A stretch of DNA of 7,100 bases, taken from DATCJU01 sp036562635. Lineage in GTDB: Bacteria > Actinomycetota > Actinomycetes > Mycobacteriales > Pseudonocardiaceae. Of this stretch, positions 5,391-7,100 are shown in pieces. The stretch is taken from positions 1-7,100 of the forward strand of contig DATCJU010000006.1 in NCBI GenBank assembly GCA_036562635.1. The letters are read 5' to 3'. Numbering within the stretch: the stretch's first letter is position 1; each line of letters starts with the position of its first letter. Made by a program: the position numbers and the translations under genes. A model generated the notes under the pieces. It was not told the origin of the DNA. It searched no databases and saw only the letters and a program-made list of their open reading frames with translations.

Positions 5391-5406
5391 TCGAACACAT
5401 GTTCGA
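5391..5406. promoter_or_regulatory. SOS box (LexA-binding site) without an obvious target gene
   Basis: TCGAACACATGTTCGA matches TCGAAC-N4-GTTCGA, the LexA-box consensus known from mycobacteria and other actinobacteria, at all twelve defined positions. On the plus strand a weak promoter, TTGCCG (5363-5368), 17-bp spacer, CAGTAT (5386-5391), abuts it, so LexA bound here would cover the start point (about 5398). That start point coincides with an ATG at 5399, but the frame does not look like a gene. No DNA-repair gene lies on either side. Confidence 0.6.
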
Positions 5407-5583
5407 CACTGTGGGAAGGTGTCGCCGTACAGCAGGTGTCCGACTCGTCGTGTCCGTGCCCCGGGGACGGTGGTCCGGTGGGGAACCGGTGCCGGAACCG
5501 TCGGCCGGGGTGGCTCCCCACGGAACGGAGAGAGCGCCGGGGTGCCGCGGCAGTGGCCCGGGTCCTCCCGGCCCCGGGCCCTC

Positions 5584-5618
5584 GTCGGTGACCGGCGTGC
5601 ACGGCGCCGGCCACCGAC
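5584..5618 (-). terminator. terminator of the oxidoreductase gene
   Basis: On the minus strand GTCGGTG-G-CCGGC pairs with GCCGG-T-CACCGAC across a 9-nt loop. This gives a 13-bp stem that is continuous only in minus-strand RNA: the odd position is G-U there but A-C in plus-strand RNA. It lies 31 nt after the stop at 5650. There is no U run, as is common in high-GC genomes. Confidence 0.65.
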
Positions 5619-5649
5619 CGGCCTCTCGTGGGCGGAGGTGCCGTTGCCG

Positions 5650-6699
5650 TCAGAGGGTGACGACGCGGTGCTCCCGGGCGGAGCGCCGGGCGGCCTCGAT
5701 GACCTCCAGCACCGCCACACCGTCCGCCGCGGTCACCGGAGGTCGACCGCCGTCGGCCAACGCCTCCGCGATGCCGGCGTAGTAGAGCTGGTAGGCGCCG
5801 GGGCTGGTGCGTTCTCGCTCACGCTGCTCTCCGGCACCCACGTATCCCCACGCCTCCGGTGGCTCCTCGCCCCAGCCCTCCCGGGACGGGTCCTCTCCCG
5901 CGCGCAGCGCCGCTTCCTGCGGGTCCAGCCCGTGCTTGACGTAGGAGGCCGTGCTGCCCAGCACCCGGAACCGTGGGCCGAGATCGGCGGCGACCGCGCT
6001 CATCCACAGGTGGGAAACCGTTCCGCCGGGGTGGTGCAGCGCGACGAACACGTCGTCGTCCGCCACGGCACCCGCTCGCCGGATCGCGACCTCCGCGTAC
6101 ACCCGTTCCGGGCGCCCGAACAGCACCAGCGCCTGGTCGATCAGGTGACTGCCCAGATCGAGCAGGATGCCTCCCGCATCGGCGGGATCGGCGCTCTCCT
6201 TCCAGCCCGGGGTCACCTGCGGTCGCCACCGCTCGAACCGGGACTCGAAACGGTGTACCCGGCCGAGTCGACCCTGCTCCACCAGCCGCCGTACCGTCCG
6301 GAAGTCCCCGTCGTAGCGCCGGTTGTGGAACACCGACAGCAGCAGACCCCGCTCGGCGGCCACGGACTTGAGCTCCCTGGCCTCGGCGGAGCTGGCGGCG
6401 AACGGCTTGTCCACCACCACGGCCAGGCCGTGCTCCAGGGCGGTCCGGGCCAACGGGGCATGGGTGCGGTTGGGCGTGGTGATCACCGCCAGGTCGAACT
6501 CGCTCGCGCGGGCCCACAGGTCCGTCACGGCGGGCAGCACCACGGTGTCGGGGTAGCGGCTGCGGACCGCGGCCTGGCGCTGCGGGTTGCCGGTGACCAC
6601 GGCGGTCAGTTCCAGGCCGGGGGTGCTGGCCAGGAACGGGGCGTGGAACACCTCCCCGCCCAGGCCGTAGCCGATGAGTGCGACGCGGAACAAGCTCAT
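5650..6699 (-). CDS. Gfo/Idh/MocA family NAD(P)-dependent oxidoreductase
   Basis: This is a 349-aa, full-length family member. The N-terminal Rossmann fold carries FRVALIGYGLGGEVFHAPF (glycines 10, 12, 14, 15) for NAD(P) binding. Residues 72-80, VITTPNRTH, and D97-K98-P99 (usually EKP; the Lys is the catalytic/cofactor-contacting residue) follow. The C-terminal half has FHNRRYDGDF (124-133) and GGILLDLGSHLIDQ with Asp181 and His185, the typical D-x3-H substrate-site motif. Such enzymes oxidise or reduce hydroxyl groups of sugars, inositols and related compounds in the cytoplasm; the substrate is not deducible here. The ATG at 6699 has AGGG 8 nt upstream and begins exactly at the Rossmann strand. 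It starts 26 nt after the stop of the upstream phosphatase-family gene, suggesting one operon. Confidence 0.93.
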   Translation of the reverse strand: MSLFRVALIGYGLGGEVFHAPFLASTPGLELTAVVTGNPQRQAAVRSRYPDTVVLPAVTDLWARASEFDLAVITTPNRTHAPLARTALEHGLAVVVDKPFAASSAEARELKSVAAERGLLLSVFHNRRYDGDFRTVRRLVEQGRLGRVHRFESRFERWRPQVTPGWKESADPADAGGILLDLGSHLIDQALVLFGRPERVYAEVAIRRAGAVADDDVFVALHHPGGTVSHLWMSAVAADLGPRFRVLGSTASYVKHGLDPQEAALRAGEDPSREGWGEEPPEAWGYVGAGEQRERERTSPGAYQLYYAGIAEALADGGRPPVTAADGVAVLEVIEAARRSAREHRVVTL

Positions 6700-6725
6700 G
6701 CTGGGCACCCTATGCGGTCGGCCGA

Positions 6726-7100
6726 TCAGTCGACTGGATCGATCCGGTGTTCGGGGCCGGCGCCGCGGACGACGGTCAGGTCGGCAACGACCGGGAGGTG
6801 GTCGGAGGCGGTGGTGTCCGGAACCCGGACCGCCTCCACCCGGATGCCGGGCGAGGTGGTCACGTAGTCGATCCGCCTGGTGGGATCGGTGGCCGGGTAG
6901 GTGTGGCCGGCCCCGGATCCGGCGGCCGCCCAGGCATCGGTCATCCGCTGCCACAGCGGAGCCAGCTCGGGTGCCGTCGGTGGTGCGTTGAAGTCGCCCA
7001 CGAGTACCTGCTGGGCTTCCGCGCCGTCCTCGGCCAGGATGCGCAGGGTGTCCGCCACCTGCATCTCGCGCACCGACGGATCCGCACGGTAGTCCAGGTG
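6726..7100 (-). CDS. endonuclease/exonuclease/phosphatase family protein, C-terminal part
   Basis: Only the last 124 residues are inside the window; the frame is open at the right edge, so the N-terminus is missing. The retained motifs of the EEP superfamily (DNase I/APE1/inositol-phosphatase fold) are HLDY at the edge (His after the metal-site strand), VLVGDFNAPP (the Asp/Asn pair), RRIDYV and SDHLPVVADL (the terminal Asp-His catalytic pair). The GDFN and SDH residues needed for metal-dependent phosphoester cleavage are present. Members cleave DNA, RNA, inositol phosphates or phospholipids, and this fragment does not tell which; export cannot be judged without the N-terminus. It is probably the upstream partner in an operon with the Gfo/Idh/MocA gene. 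Confidence 0.9.
   Translation of the reverse strand, partial: HLDYRADPSVREMQVADTLRILAEDGAEAQQVLVGDFNAPPTAPELAPLWQRMTDAWAAAGSGAGHTYPATDPTRRIDYVTTSPGIRVEAVRVPDTTASDHLPVVADLTVVRGAGPEHRIDPVD

Larger units (their letters stand above)
5263..5649. other. convergent intergenic region with an SOS box and two hairpins
   Basis: This lies between the MpaB stop and the oxidoreductase stop. It contains a candidate MpaB terminator (5307-5342), a perfect LexA-box match (5391-5406) and the oxidoreductase terminator (5584-5618). The 12-bp palindrome GGAGCCGGCTCC (5315-5326) lies in the first hairpin's loop. Frames starting at the ATG at 5399 or the GTG at 5419 run far into the antisense of the oxidoreductase gene and give Pro/Arg/Gly-rich, low-information protein, so I see no credible gene here. 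Confidence 0.55.

Noticed and set aside
5399..5782. A leaderless gene starting at the ATG inside the SOS box (MFDTVGRC...)
   Set aside because: The frame runs into antisense of the oxidoreductase and is Pro/Arg/Gly-rich without coding bias. It is kept only as a possibility in the SOS-box finding.
5419..6867. A 482-codon plus-strand open frame
   Set aside because: It is antisense to the Gfo/Idh/MocA gene and the phosphatase-family gene. The protein shows no family signature, and the frame is open because of high GC.
1..7100. Mobile element, CRISPR array or defence system
   Set aside because: There are no transposase, integrase, Cas or nuclease-effector signatures, no terminal repeats and no regularly spaced direct repeats. 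The EEP-family fragment has no companion suggesting defence.

Overview
The window is very GC-rich (about 70% by eye) with strong G/C third-position bias in its real genes. Its gene content is typical of a filamentous actinomycete: a Streptomyces-subtilisin-inhibitor-type protein, a six-cysteine secreted SGNH lipase, an MpaB/DUF2236 oxygenase, a DUF418 membrane protein and a pair of small actinobacterial proteins. The small CxxC protein hints at Pseudonocardiales, but that is only a guess. I see no rRNA, tRNA, insertion sequence, integrase or CRISPR array.

Layout. Positions 1-627 hold two overlapping-signal small genes on the minus strand: a 104-aa protein with a WWVTHQDAFGRAC core, then a Cys/His-rich protein that runs off the left edge. 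A 496-bp divergent interval (628-1123) is rich in inverted repeats, including a perfect 12-bp stem at 870-914. It ends in a promoter placed so that the DUF418 mRNA would be leaderless. DUF418 (1124-2329, plus) converges on the SSI-type inhibitor gene (2757-3143, minus), and a strong hairpin sits right after the inhibitor's stop codon. Upstream of the inhibitor, in the same direction, is a secreted SGNH/GDSL lipase (3289-4203, minus). The lipase is divergent from an MpaB-family oxygenase (4387-5262, plus). Their shared 183-bp interval carries a near-perfect 16-bp palindrome lying inside the lipase promoter. The oxygenase converges on a Gfo/Idh/MocA oxidoreductase (5650-6699, minus). That gene is probably co-transcribed behind an endonuclease/exonuclease/phosphatase-family gene cut by the right edge (6726-7100, minus).

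How the genes relate. The lipase and the inhibitor are both exported proteins of the type actinomycetes secrete during growth on complex nutrients. The inhibitor would act on secreted serine proteases. MpaB is a cytoplasmic haem oxygenase family with few known substrates, and the oxidoreductase/phosphatase pair looks like small-molecule metabolism. Nothing links all of these into one pathway; this looks like ordinary chromosomal accessory/secretome territory rather than a defence or mobile system. The most notable non-coding signals are an apparently orphan perfect SOS (LexA) box at 5391-5406, the operator-like palindrome in the lipase promoter, and the structured divergent interval at 689-914.
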